Shown here piece by piece: positions 21,307-32,787 of a stretch of DNA of 64,000 bases. Under the pieces are notes generated by a model, which worked only from the letters and a program-made list of their open reading frames with translations, was not told the origin of the DNA and ran no database searches. The position numbers and the translations under genes are program-made. Origin of the DNA: Cyathus striatus (Eukaryota > Basidiomycota > Agaricomycetes > Agaricales > Nidulariaceae); assembly GCA_025738555.1 (NCBI GenBank), contig JAOVFP010000009.1, positions 2,976,001 through 3,040,000 on the forward strand, written 5' to 3'. The stretch's first letter is position 1, and the number at the start of each line of letters is the position of its first letter.

Positions 21307-24300
21307 GTGCAGTCGATTGGAAGTTTATTTGCTGTCAGACATAAACGGAAACGTTCCATTTCGAATTCCACATCCCCTACTCCCAAGAAACTAAAAGCTC
21401 CTACTGGCGAAGAGAAGACTGAAGGAGAGGGGAGTAGGAGGGAAACAACTACGCAGGATCTCCTCAACACAGCGGGTTTGTTACACTATAATGATATGCC
21501 CTCCACCTTTTCTAACATCCCCCACCAGGTGTGGTTATAGCCTGCTTACAGATCTACAAAAATGAGACACAGGATGACATTGATAAGAAGCATAAGATAA
21601 TTGGCGAAGTGTATGAACGAGCGGAACAAGGCATACCGAAAGGATTCGCGCTCTTTGTAACACCTGAAGGTCAGTTATTGACGTATAATAAGAGGTTATT
21701 TGCTAAATACTATCTATCCTTTTGCATTTAGGACATATCCGAGGATATATTGCGAGACCCATTGAAAGGGACATAACTGGACTACTTCCTAAAGTCAAAG
21801 TCAAACCCATGGAAGTCAAACCCGTGGAACCTATACAATCAAATACAACCCATGCGCAGACAAAAATCGGTGTTAAAGCTTCAAAGCATAACACCAGTGA
21901 CAGCGATGATAGTGACAGTGATGACAGTGACAGCGAGACCGACGATGAGAGTGATGATGACGACGACAATGACGAAGACGACGGGAAGGTCCTGAATGTT
22001 AAGAGCGGTCGCAAGTTTAGAGGAATCAATAAACGCGAGCTCAAAAAGATTACCAAAACAATTGATCTTTGGCCCGGTGAAGACCCTAATACGTGGAACA
22101 CTTTTCCGGATGGAGAGTGGCAACACAAGTACTCTCTGCGATATTACGCTGATACAGGACGAATGAAGATCCAATGGGCAAACCAGTCATCTTGGGGAGT
22201 GAAAAGGAATGGAAGCCAAGACGCAAAAACATACAAAAGAGGCTATAGATGTCAAAGGACTTGCCGAGGAGTCTTTACTTGTGATAATCCCAGTTGCCTG
22301 GTTATTATTCGTGCCAGATCCACATCGAAGGCACGAAGTAAGCAGCAAGAATGGAAGTGTAAGCAATGTAAAAACTCGATAACCTACATTAGATGCAATG
22401 CCAAGTCCATTACTTATATTTATAGGAAGGGCGTATATTTCTGTCAGCACGGTTTTCATCATCACGGCAAACCAGGTGATGTAGTTAGTCCCTTACCAGT
22501 GCAGCGCGAAAAGTTAAGACAGGATGTCATTTTACATCCAAATGCTAAAGCTTCGGAGCTGCAGTCAGGAGCGCGAGATGTAATGGGCATACCTGGGGTG
22601 CCGGCGACCGATTATTCCACCTGTTATAACAATGTCCACAGAATCGCTGTGGAAAGAAAACAGATCATTGAGTCTTTGGGGGGCCCCCCAATGACGCTGG
22701 AGTTCAATCTCGAAGCATACAAAACATTCTCTAAAGCATATCTGACATTTATTGTCGCTGAGGATCTTATCAACAAGAAAGTTATCTCTTTCCAATCTAC
22801 TTGGATGGCTTCCTTACTCGTCAGAGCTGATTTTAATCCTTCTGGGTTAAATGGTGTTATCTCAGATGCCGCGCATGGCTGGTGGAAAGACAGGTCTTCT
22901 CTCGTTATTATTTCTACACTCTATTGCACGCAAACTTTATCATGGATGCCGGTCTTGTTCACCTACAGCGACGGCGGAACGAGCCTACACTACAAGCTTC
23001 ATTTCTGGGTGTTATTCGGAAATATCTTCATTCTGTACAGAGAGAACAACATGCAGATTACTGATTGTGCCTTCTCTGGGGTATGTATTTTATATGCTCT
23101 CCCTCCATAGATAACACACATTAACCACCTGTTAGGTTGTTGATTTCAGTGAGGCCCAGCGAAATGGGTATATCAACGCGTTTGTTGAGATGGCCATTGA
23201 AATGAATGATCCTCGAGATCTTGTTGAACTGAGGGTTGCCGCTGAGGGTCTTCTGAAAGGCTGCCAACAGCATTTTAAAAGCAGCGTGAGGCGTATCAAG
23301 CATATGAAAGGAATCGACGACAATTCCAACGGCTATAAATTTGAAATGAACATGCTTCGTCTTCTCGATGTGCCAGTGAAAGAATTTGACGAGATTGTCA
23401 AGAAGATTTTTCTAACCTTCCCGCAGGTGAAGCCATGGCTATCCTGGTATTTATGGCCCCACATGGCATCGATGATTTTCCAGTGTAAACGAAGGATGGG
23501 GGTTACTGAATGGACATCTCTACCATCCACGATGAATGCTGAGGAAGCGCAGCACTTCAAGATGTATATGTCCCAGGGTCGAGACCACTACTTTTACGAA
23601 GGCCTTATATCGTTGAAGGCGCTTGCAGACGCGAACGAAACAACATTCAATGCTGTCATTAGTAAGTCTTAACTCTTATCTTAAGTTGGGGATGGTACTG
23701 ATATTTATTTTCATAGCTGGCACACATATTCGTTATGGAAAAGCTGCACCCTGGCAGACATACAATCGAAAGTCTCGCCATCCAGAAAGGAAGCTAATTG
23801 ATGAGTCGACAGACGAGGAAACCGAGAAGGAAAATAAAGCGACCGAATCGCCTGAAGAGGAGTCCCCAAAGAAAACATTGGCTGAGAATAAACCGAAGAA
23901 GAAAAGAGCAGAGAAGATCGTGAACGATGGTCATCCTTATGATCACAAAACCAAAAAATATTTAGACACCCATGCAGGTCTAAATGAAGCTGCTAAGAAC
24001 GAAGAGAAGGCTAAGCTCTTTCAAGTGACAAAAGCAACGGAGAGAGCCAAAAAAAATGCCACAAAAAAAGTAACAACACAACGGAAGACTCGACAGGGAC
24101 CTAAAGGTGTTACAGAGCCTCAAAAGAAGAAAAGTCAGCACGAGCTACTACCTAAAGGCATTCCGAAGCCTCATAAGAAAAAAATGTTTGAAGATTTTAG
24201 CTCTAGCCCACCGAATATCTCTGATGAAGGGCGCAAACCCAGTCTTTTTGCTTCCTTCTCATGGGAGGACAATTCGTGCTGGTTGGATTCTTCTTTACAG

Positions 24301-25758
24301 CTCTTATTTCAGGCTTTGTATCGTCGTCCCCGCGACTTCGAAACTGCGGTGAGGACTGTGCCGCCAGACTGCCATCTGAAGGTAGTCGAGACGTTATTTA
24401 ATAAATACTCGGGCTATCAAGCCGAGGTCTTTAGCCTATCCTCTGTAAAGAAGCTTTCAGAGGAACAGAATATATTCTTAAACTATCTCGCAAATCATAG
24501 GATAGGAAATATTAGAAAGGGCAATTTCAACAACCTCTGGGTGAGTTAGTACAATCCATCACATATACTTTCTTATTGGCTTCATGGTTAGGAATGGTTC
24601 TATGATGTTGTGAACAAGGCAAGCACGGAAAGCAAGTATAACGGCCACCTGTACTTTGAACGACTTGAGGTGGCCATACGCATATGTTGTAAAGCTCTCG
24701 ACACAAACGAGATTACACACTTGTACATGGAAAAGACGCCGAAACGGAAAAGGGCCATTCATCTGATGATTAAGGACTTTAACACATTCAACGGAAATGC
24801 AAATACATGGCTTAAGCATCAAACCAGCTTTAAATACGACATCCATGATGTACTTCCCTGTTACAGAACCATTGATGGCGAGCCCAAGTGCACTGGGGTT
24901 AACTTTGATGTTACGAAATGGTTATCTATCCCAGTCGTACTAATCATCAACGTAGACGAGGCTTGTTTTACGCCTCAAGGCAAGGACAACTTACCTTTGG
25001 TTTGGAATTTTCCGGGGGAAATTCAATCTGATGGAAATTCCATTGTTTACAAAATGGTCTGGCATGCTTTCTATGGTGCCAACCACTTCAGAACTTGGTA
25101 CTTGTACAACGGTGCAATTTACGACTATGATGGGATGAACGCTGGTATCGCAAAAGAGCTCACTGATATGACGGCTAAGACTGCTCTGTACAGACAGAAC
25201 GTAAATCCTCCACCCGGCTTCTCCACAACCACGGTCGTTTATAAGTTGCGAGGTGGCATAAGTTCACAAGAATCATTCTTAGAGCGACAGGTCACAAAGA
25301 TTCTTGAGCTACATCAGATTAGTGTCTCGGGCACGCAGGGGCTACAGAAACCTCCGGTATTAAAGTACCGTGGAGCCGATCTTTCTCCAGAGGTCAATCG
25401 TCCATGGTTCAAGAAGACGAAGCAAGTGTATACCCGGGAATATACGAGAGCTATTCCCAAATCGTCCACAATGCCACCAGAAGAACCAACAACTCTACAC
25501 CATCGAGTTACTCCCATAACAGATGATGAGAGCAGTGAACGTTCCATTCCGCCACCAGAGGAATTGTCAACTCAGCATCCAGATGAGAAGGGTTCACCGC
25601 AACTACAAGATGGGGAAAATGATGACTCTGTCGAAAGCGACTCACCTTTCAACTGTCAATGTGGTGTAGCTGGAAACGGCCCAGAACTCGACGCGGAGGC
25701 ACCAGGAGCTATTCAATGCTACGGGTGCAAAGATTGGATGCACTTGGCTTGCCAATGA
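21307..25758 (+). CDS. GCM-finger Mutator-like transposase fused to a USP-like peptidase
   Basis: Six exons connect in frame through 51-62 bp introns: 21476-21528, 21670-21731, 23081-23135, 23662-23716 and 24541-24591. The product has, in order: a Lys-rich N-terminus; an acidic DSDDSDS tract; a GCM/WRKY-type zinc-binding domain (CRGVFTCDNPSC, CKQCKNS, FCQHGFHHHGKP); and a MULE-type DDE transposase with VISDAAHGWWKD, VVDFSEAQRNG and TMNAEEAQHFKMY. A long Lys/Glu linker follows. Next comes a ubiquitin-specific-protease-like domain with Cys box DNSCWLDSSLQLLF and His box NHFRTWYLYNGAIYDYDGM. Last is the start of a PHD finger (CQCG...CYGCKDWMHLAC). The first TGA (25756) falls inside the PHD finger. 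The 5' start is uncertain because no convincing initiator context was found at 21307. Confidence 0.82.
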
Positions 25759-27042
25759 GGTGGACGAGGATCTTAGCTGCCAGAAGAAACGGATTTCTTC
25801 TGTGACTACTGCTCAAAGGGAAAGTCTTATAAACCGTAAGCAACCTTTTATTCACTTTATAGCAACTTTTCTTATATTTCCGCCTTTTAGGCCAACCCTC
25901 CCGAAAGGGTGGCCACAAAGAATGCGAACAAATCGCTTACTGTTAGTTCTTCCAGGCCACATAAGAGATAACTACTAACTATTTTGTCAACTAGAGCAGG
26001 GAGAGGCGCTTTAATCCTTGTCGGTCAGTATTGGTACCCAGGAAGGATTCTTAGGAAAGTCAAGCTAGGACATGAGACGCAATGGGATGTCAAGCTTTGG
26101 AGGGACTGTAGTATCCCAAAGAGCAATCAGGGAAAGTTTCTTATCTACAATGGCGTGAAAGAAAGCGAAATTGTTGATGAGTTGTGGAAAGATATCCAAA
26201 GCCAGTGAGGGATACAGGTGATCATATTTTTATAGTCTTAACATAATAGCTAATGAGCATACCAGCTTGGTCATTGGAAGCTGGCGATTAATACTCCTTC
26301 GGAGGAAGACATAATCGAGAACTTCGTACAGACTCCGGTAACAAAAGAAATGGAGGGGATCCTTGGTCCTTATGTCATTATACTGGATGAGCTACTCCAT
26401 ATTGACATCCAAAAAGTCGACCTCCGAAAATATAGGAACATACCAGCACTTCATTATGCTCGCAGAATGGAGAAATACCCAAAGGAGCAAAGCCTAGGTT
26501 ATATTCGAGGGACAGTCGACCATTATGGCAACCTGACGCCTCAGCAACGAGCTGAAATCGCGCATTGGTTCTCTATTAATGTTGCTTTGGCATCGTCAAA
26601 CAAGAAAAGGCCTTCGAAGAATCATTCATCAAAGTGGATGCTTACCGTATCATTTGCGCACGCGGTAACATTATACATTATGTCGGCGTACAAGGATAGG
26701 CTTGAAACTGGAATGAAGCCTGTCGAAGCTGCATGGAAATACCAGGTGAAGGAAAGGATGACGGCTTCTATAGATGTGGATTGTGAGTGCGTGACAATGT
26801 TCGAGCAGAGACTGTTCGAATCTTCGGTTGATGCAAGCCGCGCTGGAAGTGGAATTTGGGGATTCAATGTTGGTCCTGTCCAGAATGAATGGTTTCCTTA
26901 CAATGAAGTCCCACCTTACTGGCGAGAATCAAAATTTGAAGATGTTCAAGCGGATCTGGAGGTATGCTTATGTATGCTCATCCTGGACTGTCGTATTAAT
27001 TATGTGGTCGAATAGGTCGGTCCTAACTACAAAAAAGAATAA
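25759..27042 (+). pseudogene. Displaced 3' part of the GCM transposase gene (PHD end, Tudor-like, C-terminus)
   Basis: The reading frame continues past the TGA at 25756 and a TAG at 25774 to complete the PHD finger (FFCDYCSKGK). It then splices through 25836-25890 and 25942-25994 into a segment GRGALILVGQYWYPGRIL...WDVKLWRDC that looks like a small Tudor/PWWP-type barrel. Another in-frame TGA at 26206 precedes an intron (26218-26265). A helical C-terminal region follows (26266-26961), then a last exon (27016-27042) ending KKE and TAA. All three stops can be explained as single C-to-T changes (CGA, CAG and CGA codons). Splice sites remain intact, so the gene was inactivated by point mutation rather than by truncation. 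Confidence 0.7.
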
Positions 27043-27074
27043 CTAGCATCGGTAAATGGATTGTTTAGTTGAAT

Positions 27075-27440
27075 ATGTAGATAGCCATACCGAATATCCA
27101 ATTCTCCCTCCCTTCCTCATGTAAATCGGCCCTCGCAGGTGAGGTGTAACAGTAAACGGTTTGTTCTGATGATATACAAAGAACATTAGTTACATCTCGA
27201 ATACGTAGACAGCCATACCTATGTTATTCCCCATCCCTTCCTCATGTAAATCGGCCTTTGCGGCTGAGCTGTAACAGTAAATGGTATCTTCTGATGCTAT
27301 ACAAAGAACATTAGTTACTTCTCGAATACGTAGTCAGCCGTACCTAATTCCGTTCACAACACGGAGGGGAATACTATGGGAATACTATGTTATTCCCCAT
27401 CCCTTCCTCATGTAAATCAGCCTTCGCTGTTGAGCTTTCC
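27075..27440. repeat. Three tandem copies of an approximately 120-bp unit
   Basis: Each unit contains CGAATACGTAG near the start, CCTTCCTCATGTAAATC in the middle and CAAAGAACATTAGTTAC near the end. Copies start near 27075, 27200 and 27318; the last is incomplete. The array lies directly downstream of the transposase gene stop and could be subterminal to that element. Confidence 0.75.
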
Positions 27441-27616
27441 TTCTTCTTTTCCTAGTTACTATCGGTATTCAAATGTTTGCTGAAGAATATAATGTATTTA
27501 TTATTATTTCTACTATTAAGTACACTCGAGATACTATCTAACTACGGGTACGTGGTAGTAATGGAAAGAAAGTGATAGCGTGGCCATATCATGTGACTCC
27601 AAATTTGGTTGTTTCG

Positions 27617-27655
27617 ATCATATTTAGGGCAGGGCTAGCCTGCCCTAAATATGAT
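27617..27655. repeat. Perfect 17-bp hairpin
   Basis: ATCATATTTAGGGCAGG (27617-27633) is followed after a 5-bp loop by its exact reverse complement (27639-27655). The half-site CCTGCCCTAAA also occurs at about 29493, about 290 bp upstream of the Spt5-like gene. Confidence 0.8.
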
Positions 27656-27754
27656 GGGAGCGGTCAACACGGTTGCCATTACTTTCAATTCTTTCATCCA
27701 CTCGCTCATGTTCTCACTAGTAGTGTATTAGAGTTGTATTAGTATACATAATAG

Positions 27755-27792
27755 TAATAGTAATAGTAGTAGTAGTAGTAGTAGTAGTAATA
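27755..27792. repeat. TAG/TAA trinucleotide microsatellite
   Basis: A run of AGT/AAT triplets, mostly (TAG)n, occupies this stretch directly before the retrotransposon fragment at 27800. Confidence 0.8.
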
Positions 27793-27799
27793 GAAAGTC

Positions 27800-28250
27800 C
27801 CCCTTTGCAGGAAATGTGCCACAGGCTCGCTGAAACGGTGGAGCACTTCCTACTACTATGCTGCCCCGCCTACGCAGACCGGCATCGCAAGCTCACGTCT
27901 ATCTATGGAAAATTATCTCGGGTCCAACGAGCCTTTCCGCGCTCGCTGAATATATCAATGCTACGGCGGGATGCCTTTGATTCTTACATGCACTGCCGCG
28001 CTCGCTGAATATATCAATGCTACGGGACGCCTACGTCAAACACGGCTTTCTTTGATTCTTACATGCACTGCAGCGCTCCCCCCACAACACGCTCTCCAGC
28101 TCTGGTGTACAGCTACACAACTCAACATTTACAGTATGCATTCACCCCGGTGTTCCCTTCGTTTACATCTTCCTGCTGACATGCCACTTCGAGGCCTCTA
28201 CATTACTGCGCCTACGTCAAACACGTCTTCTTTCCATTCCTCCTGAAACC
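27800..28250 (+). mobile_element. Non-LTR retrotransposon C-terminal fragment
   Basis: The frame CHRLAETVEHFLLLCCPAYA followed by an AEYINATGRLRQT end matches the zinc-knuckle and terminal YINATGRL blocks of basidiomycete L1-type reverse transcriptase polyproteins. Internal segments are duplicated: the stretch around CTCGCTGAATATATCAATGC occurs at 27941 and 27999, and CGCCTACGTCAAACACG occurs at 28027 and 28208. The fragment is short and rearranged. Confidence 0.65.
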
Positions 28251-28254
28251 TTTA

Positions 28255-28680
28255 GTTCCAAGAATTACCTGCTACGAGTGCAATAACTCATGATAGTCAA
28301 GTTCAGTTAAGTTCCTTCAATTGAAAAGTTAAGTTCTATCGAGTGGTAGTCAAGTTCAGTTAAGTTCCTTCAATTGAAAAGTTAAGTTTCGTCGAGTGAT
28401 AGTTAAGTTCCTTCAATTGAAAAGTTAAGTTCCATCAAGTGATAGTTAAGTTCCTTCAATTGAAAAGTTAAGTTCCGTCGAGTGAATGTTAAGTTCCTTC
28501 GAGTCAAAAGTTAAGTTCTGTCGAGTGGATAGTCAAGTTTAGTTAAGTTCCTTCGATTGAAAAGTTACGTTCCATCGAGTAAATGTTAAATTCCTTCGAG
28601 TCAAAAGTTAAGTTCCATCTAGCAAAAAGTCAAGCTCCTTCGAATGAATGTTAAGTGAATAGTAAGTTATTTAAAGTCCG
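28255..28680. repeat. Minisatellite of GTTAAGTTCC units
   Basis: Imperfect 35-45 bp units of the type TTAAGTTCCTTCAATTGAAA, then GTTAAGTTCCGTCGAGTG, are repeated about ten times. The GAGT/AAGTTCC vocabulary resembles the minisatellite at 16812-17480, but the spacing and poly-T runs differ. Confidence 0.8.
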
Positions 28681-28749
28681 TGTGACTTCATGGATTAGAA
28701 GTACTCCCATAGTTGGCTCAGAGCAAGTCTTCATCTTTAACAGTAAAAA

Positions 28750-29260
28750 TGTTCATGTCACGAACAGTACTGATATAATCTGAGAAGTTAACCTGGTTCG
28801 CAAGGTCTTCAGTATTGAAAGTTCGCACAACAAAGAGTATCATATAGTTCTTATTAGTTCAACTAGTTGTAAGGTTAGTTTTTTTTTAAAAAAAAGTTCA
28901 CAGCATGAATAGTAGTGATATGATCTGAGCAGTTGGATATAATTCGCAAGGTCAATTAGCCTAACGGTACAGTGCGAATAAACATTGTACTAAATTTTGG
29001 AGGGCTTTGGGTTCAAATCCCGAATGGACCTCTAGGTCGATAACTTCTGACTTCTTTTTCTAGTCTGAGCAGTCGATTTGCTTGTCAAGGTTAAGGGCGT
29101 TTATTATTGAAAGTTCGCACCACGAAGAGCACTGATATAATCTGAGCAGTTAGTATGATTTGCAAGGTAAATTAGCCTAATGGTACAGTGTGAATCTACT
29201 TTGTACTAATCTTTGCATGGCTTTGGTTTCGAATCCCTATAAGTACCTATATTATATAGA
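28750..29260 (+). repeat. Tandem repeats with tRNA-like (SINE-like) modules
   Basis: The block CTGATATAATCTGAGCAGTT, then about 8 variable bases and TTCGCAAGGT, recurs near 28770, 28915 and 29130. In two copies (28951-29035 and 29170-29255) it is followed by a tRNA-like module: box A TTAGCCTAACGGTACAG, box B GGTTCAAATCC or GGTTTCGAATCC, and complementary ends AGGT...ACCT. No good anticodon stem with U33 was found, so these are tRNA-derived repeats or SINE heads rather than functional tRNAs. Confidence 0.55.
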
Positions 29261-29780
29261 GGTTTCCCAGTAACATTTTTCTAGATCGATCTTATTATTA
29301 AGTTTAATGGGTGCTAATATAGATTCAACTAGTTTATGGTTTTTTTTTTTACCAATTATTTCTGTTCCTTCACCATTGTAACAACTGAACACTAGTTAAA
29401 GTAGATAAGATACTGCAGATACGCTATCCGTAAGTTTTACTTACTAGTAGTATGTGACACGATCGGGAATATCACGTGATTATTTGAGCCTGCCCTAAAA
29501 TAAACCATTTTCAATATAACGGTTGTGGGCGTCTGTTTATTCTTTGTCCATTCCTTCACCACTGTAGTATCCAAACGTTAATTACAGTAGATAGACTAGA
29601 TACAGTAGATACAATAAGTAGATAACATAGATAAACATAGATACATATCACTGAATGATAAAATGTCTAGTCGTAACGAAGGTACGCCGTAAAAGCAACA
29701 AAAATCACCAGGACCTGGGACCCACAACGAAGGCACTTTTTGATACAATAAAAACACCACCCGTAGCGATAAAAGTAATA
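29261..29780. promoter_or_regulatory. Upstream region of the Spt5-like gene
   Basis: No separate gene is seen. The segment 29493-29570 (AGCCTGCCCTAAAATAAACC and ACGGTTGTGG) resembles 27639-27700 downstream of the hairpin, as if both were 5' flanks of related genes. It also contains several TAGATA-rich short repeats (29585-29650). Confidence 0.35.
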
Positions 29781-32700
29781 ATGGCTGAAGATAATTGTGC
29801 TTTGAATCACGACGGCTCGTTGAAGGATGCCAGCGAAATTCAATGGCATTATGACCCTGATGACGCGATGCCTCTACCAAAGAATAACAAGAGAGCAAGA
29901 ATAGAGGTGATGTATTACGCTGAGAGTAACGGATGCATTATTGAAGTCTTTCATATCGTACAGAAGACGTTCTTAGATATCGAAGCGAAGGTGGCTTCTG
30001 ACTCAGAGGGCGAAGAGGATGATGAGGATATGGATGGTATATATAATTCATTACCCGAATTCAAATTCTCTGGCTGAAATTGACTATTGTAGGTTTTATC
30101 AATGATGAGGATGAGGATGAGGATGAGGATGAGGAAGATCCCAACACCCCCATAGCGTGACTGACACTTCAGCGTTCACTTTACGCGCGCCTACAAAATG
30201 AGGACAAGAAACAGCAAGTTATGGGTCGCATACGCTCAGGTGGAGGGGGCCTTCTTGCGAGTTTACAAGCTGGACAACGCATTGATAATCACTGTGAACT
30301 TATCAACGATATTGTTACAATATATGTCAACTCAAGTCCCAGCTCATACATGGGTGCTGTTTCGCCAGCGAGCGGAACTAGTTCTTCTTCGGCAGTCAGC
30401 AAGCATAATATTCCTCAACGCGGCCGTAATCCTACCAAGGACTGGCCCCTTTGGGATGTTGCGGTTAAGGTCAGTCAGTGCGACACGGATATGTCTGTGT
30501 TCTTATTTACATTTTATAGGATGGATCTGAGGAAGACGTGGTATTTTCCCTCAGTTTACACGGCAGCTCGAAGTACATTCGCAGTGCATTTTCGTTATCG
30601 GTCATCCCTGGTCACGTTTATGTGGAAGCTAGATGTCTCGACGACCTTAAGACCAGCACCAAAATTTTGGCAGATGTTTATCAAAACAGTATCTGTGCGG
30701 CGCCGACTGCCGCCTGGGATGATGCCTTTTCAAAAATTGGAGAACGCTACACTCCATCCAAGAACACATGGGTCCGGCTCAAAGGAAGGTTTCAATACGA
30801 CCTAGGTTTTATTAGGGATGTCTGCGAGAGGACTTTCAGGATCGAAGTTGTTCATATCCCTCGAATAACGTATAGGAACTCATCGAAACGAAAGCATGCG
30901 TCTAGTTCGTCAAATCCGAAACCACCTTGCGAGCTTTTTAATCCTGACAAAGCTCAAGAAACAAGTCCGAAAACATTTGAAGTTGTTTTTGAAGATCAAA
31001 ATAATGTGATTATTAAAGGATATAATTTTAGGAAATCCTTCTACACACCAGAAGGGTTCATACTGCATAAAAAAGTCACATCGGAATACCATTATCAAGC
31101 TGAAGCAACCCCTACAATTGAAGAGCTAAGGTCTTTCGAGAGCTGTAGCCAAATTCCTAAAAATATTTTGGAAGATACAAGGCGAGCTGTACTTTCAGCA
31201 GCTATATGTATAGGCGATCAGGTGAAGGTTGTCCTACAGCAGCCTAAGGTTTTGCTCGCATTCGTAGAAGACATCTCAGAAGGAAACGCGACACTGAGAC
31301 TCCTTGAATCCCCAACAATACTCTTCGAATATCCGGTTATTCAACTCCAAAAATGCTTCAAAATTGGTGATGGCGTTAGGGTGAAGTCTGGACATCTCAA
31401 AGGAATTGTCGGGATGGTATCCGATGTACAGCCTTATGGGCAAATTGGCGAGGAGAAAGTTACCATTGTCACCTTTCCAATAAAGGTAATTAAGAACATT
31501 TTTGCATTGATACGTTACTCAAACCGTTTGAATAGGGGCATCATGAGTCAGTTCGCTCATCGGATCTGGATTTTTGTAGCGAAGTCCATAGAAGCCATAC
31601 CTTTAAAGGGGAGAGTAGTGAATATGAGGCCAGGATCATGCGAGAAGATCCGTATAAATTTCTTTATGGCCAATACGCTGTGGTTAAATTTGGCCCTCGT
31701 AAAGGGGATATGGGTATACTGAAGAGTGTGAATGCAGATGGGAAAGCTATTCTTGAAGTTTAGGCCCGCTTAATAAGTTCCAACAGTCAGGACGAAGTGT
31801 CAATAAACCATTTATATATTCCTGGGTAATTATAGATAAAATTATTGCTTTCTGCTCCTGCAAACTAATAATATATGGTAGGCATTACGACACGCTCCCA
31901 GAAATTTTCAAGGGACTTAATTCTGTTGGGGATTCATTATCATTGATGAATATATGTCCTATGCCTCAATGGGAAAATGATTGTGGGACTGGGTCCCATA
32001 TGCCTGCTTGGAATCCCAGCTCAAGGACCCTGCAAGTAAGTATTTATATTTATATGTGATATATGTGCTTAATTAAATACTTCTTAGATATCAAATGCCG
32101 CTGTTGCTGAATTTATCGCGTATCCGCATCGCAGTCAGTCTGTTCTAGTTGTAGTATTGACATATACTGATAATAGTAATTATAGTTCCAGAGAACCAAG
32201 AATCAACTGGCCACTTGGAACCTTCTGGCTTTCTTCCACCATCCATGCAAAGTTTTGTTGTAGGTGAAGGCTCTTCAGCATGTTCGAATTTTATAAATGA
32301 GTACAATGGTGTGTATTGTTATTCCTCGTAAATATTTCCCTAATATATTTACAACTTTGCAGATCATTGGATCAAATGACTTGTCGATAGCGACAGTTTG
32401 TTTCTGAGTAAAAATTTTCTCAATGTGATTATTTCGGGCTCCCAACCGACTATGGCTAGCTCTGGATTTGAAAATGGGAGGTATGAAAACTGCACTGGGT
32501 TTTGCGTCGATGTCGTTAATAGCGATCAATCGATCTGAGTGGAGTTAACTGGTGATATTGTAATTTCGGTACTGGCTAAATATGTCCGTAGGGTTCCCCC
32601 GGAAAGGAGAGGTCAAGTGGTTATGGTCGTGAATCACCTAAACCACCAAATCTACAGGGGGGAATACCAGGTAGTTGATCTGAAGGGAGAGGTAGTCTTT

Positions 32701-32787
32701 GCCTATCCACTCAAAGGAAAGAAAAGACATGATAGGGGGATTGATATTCCTATTGGGGATCTCACTGTTATTGCAAAAAGACACTGA
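29781..32787 (+). pseudogene. Spt5-like protein (NGN and KOW domains), stop-riddled
   Basis: The deduced protein has an acidic head (SDSEGEEDDED, then a GAT/GAG-coded DEDEDED run). An NGN domain follows (WPLWDVAVK | DGSEEDVVFSLSLHGSSKYI...GHVYVEARCL), joined across a 50-bp intron (30470-30519). Several KOW-type segments come next: TWVRLKGRFQYDLGFIRDV, FKIGDGVRVKSGHLKGIVG and VKFGPRKGDMGIL. The C-terminal domain has YVRRVPPERRGQVVMVV. Spt5 partners with Spt4 to support RNA polymerase II elongation. This copy is far shorter and lacks the CTR repeats, like the divergent Spt5-like proteins I recall from Agaricomycetes. In-frame stops at 30158 (TGA), 31761 (TAG) and about 32536 (TGA) each fit one C-to-T change. 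Introns at 29907-29963 and about 31487-31535 keep the frame. Confidence 0.75.

Noticed and set aside
25756..25776. A 17-bp intron removing the two stops in the PHD finger
   Set aside because: Far shorter than every other intron here (48-62 bp), and it would remove residues expected between the His-Cys and Cys-Cys pairs.
28951..29035. A functional tRNA gene
   Set aside because: Box A and box B are present, but no 5-bp anticodon stem with a 7-base loop and U33 could be drawn.
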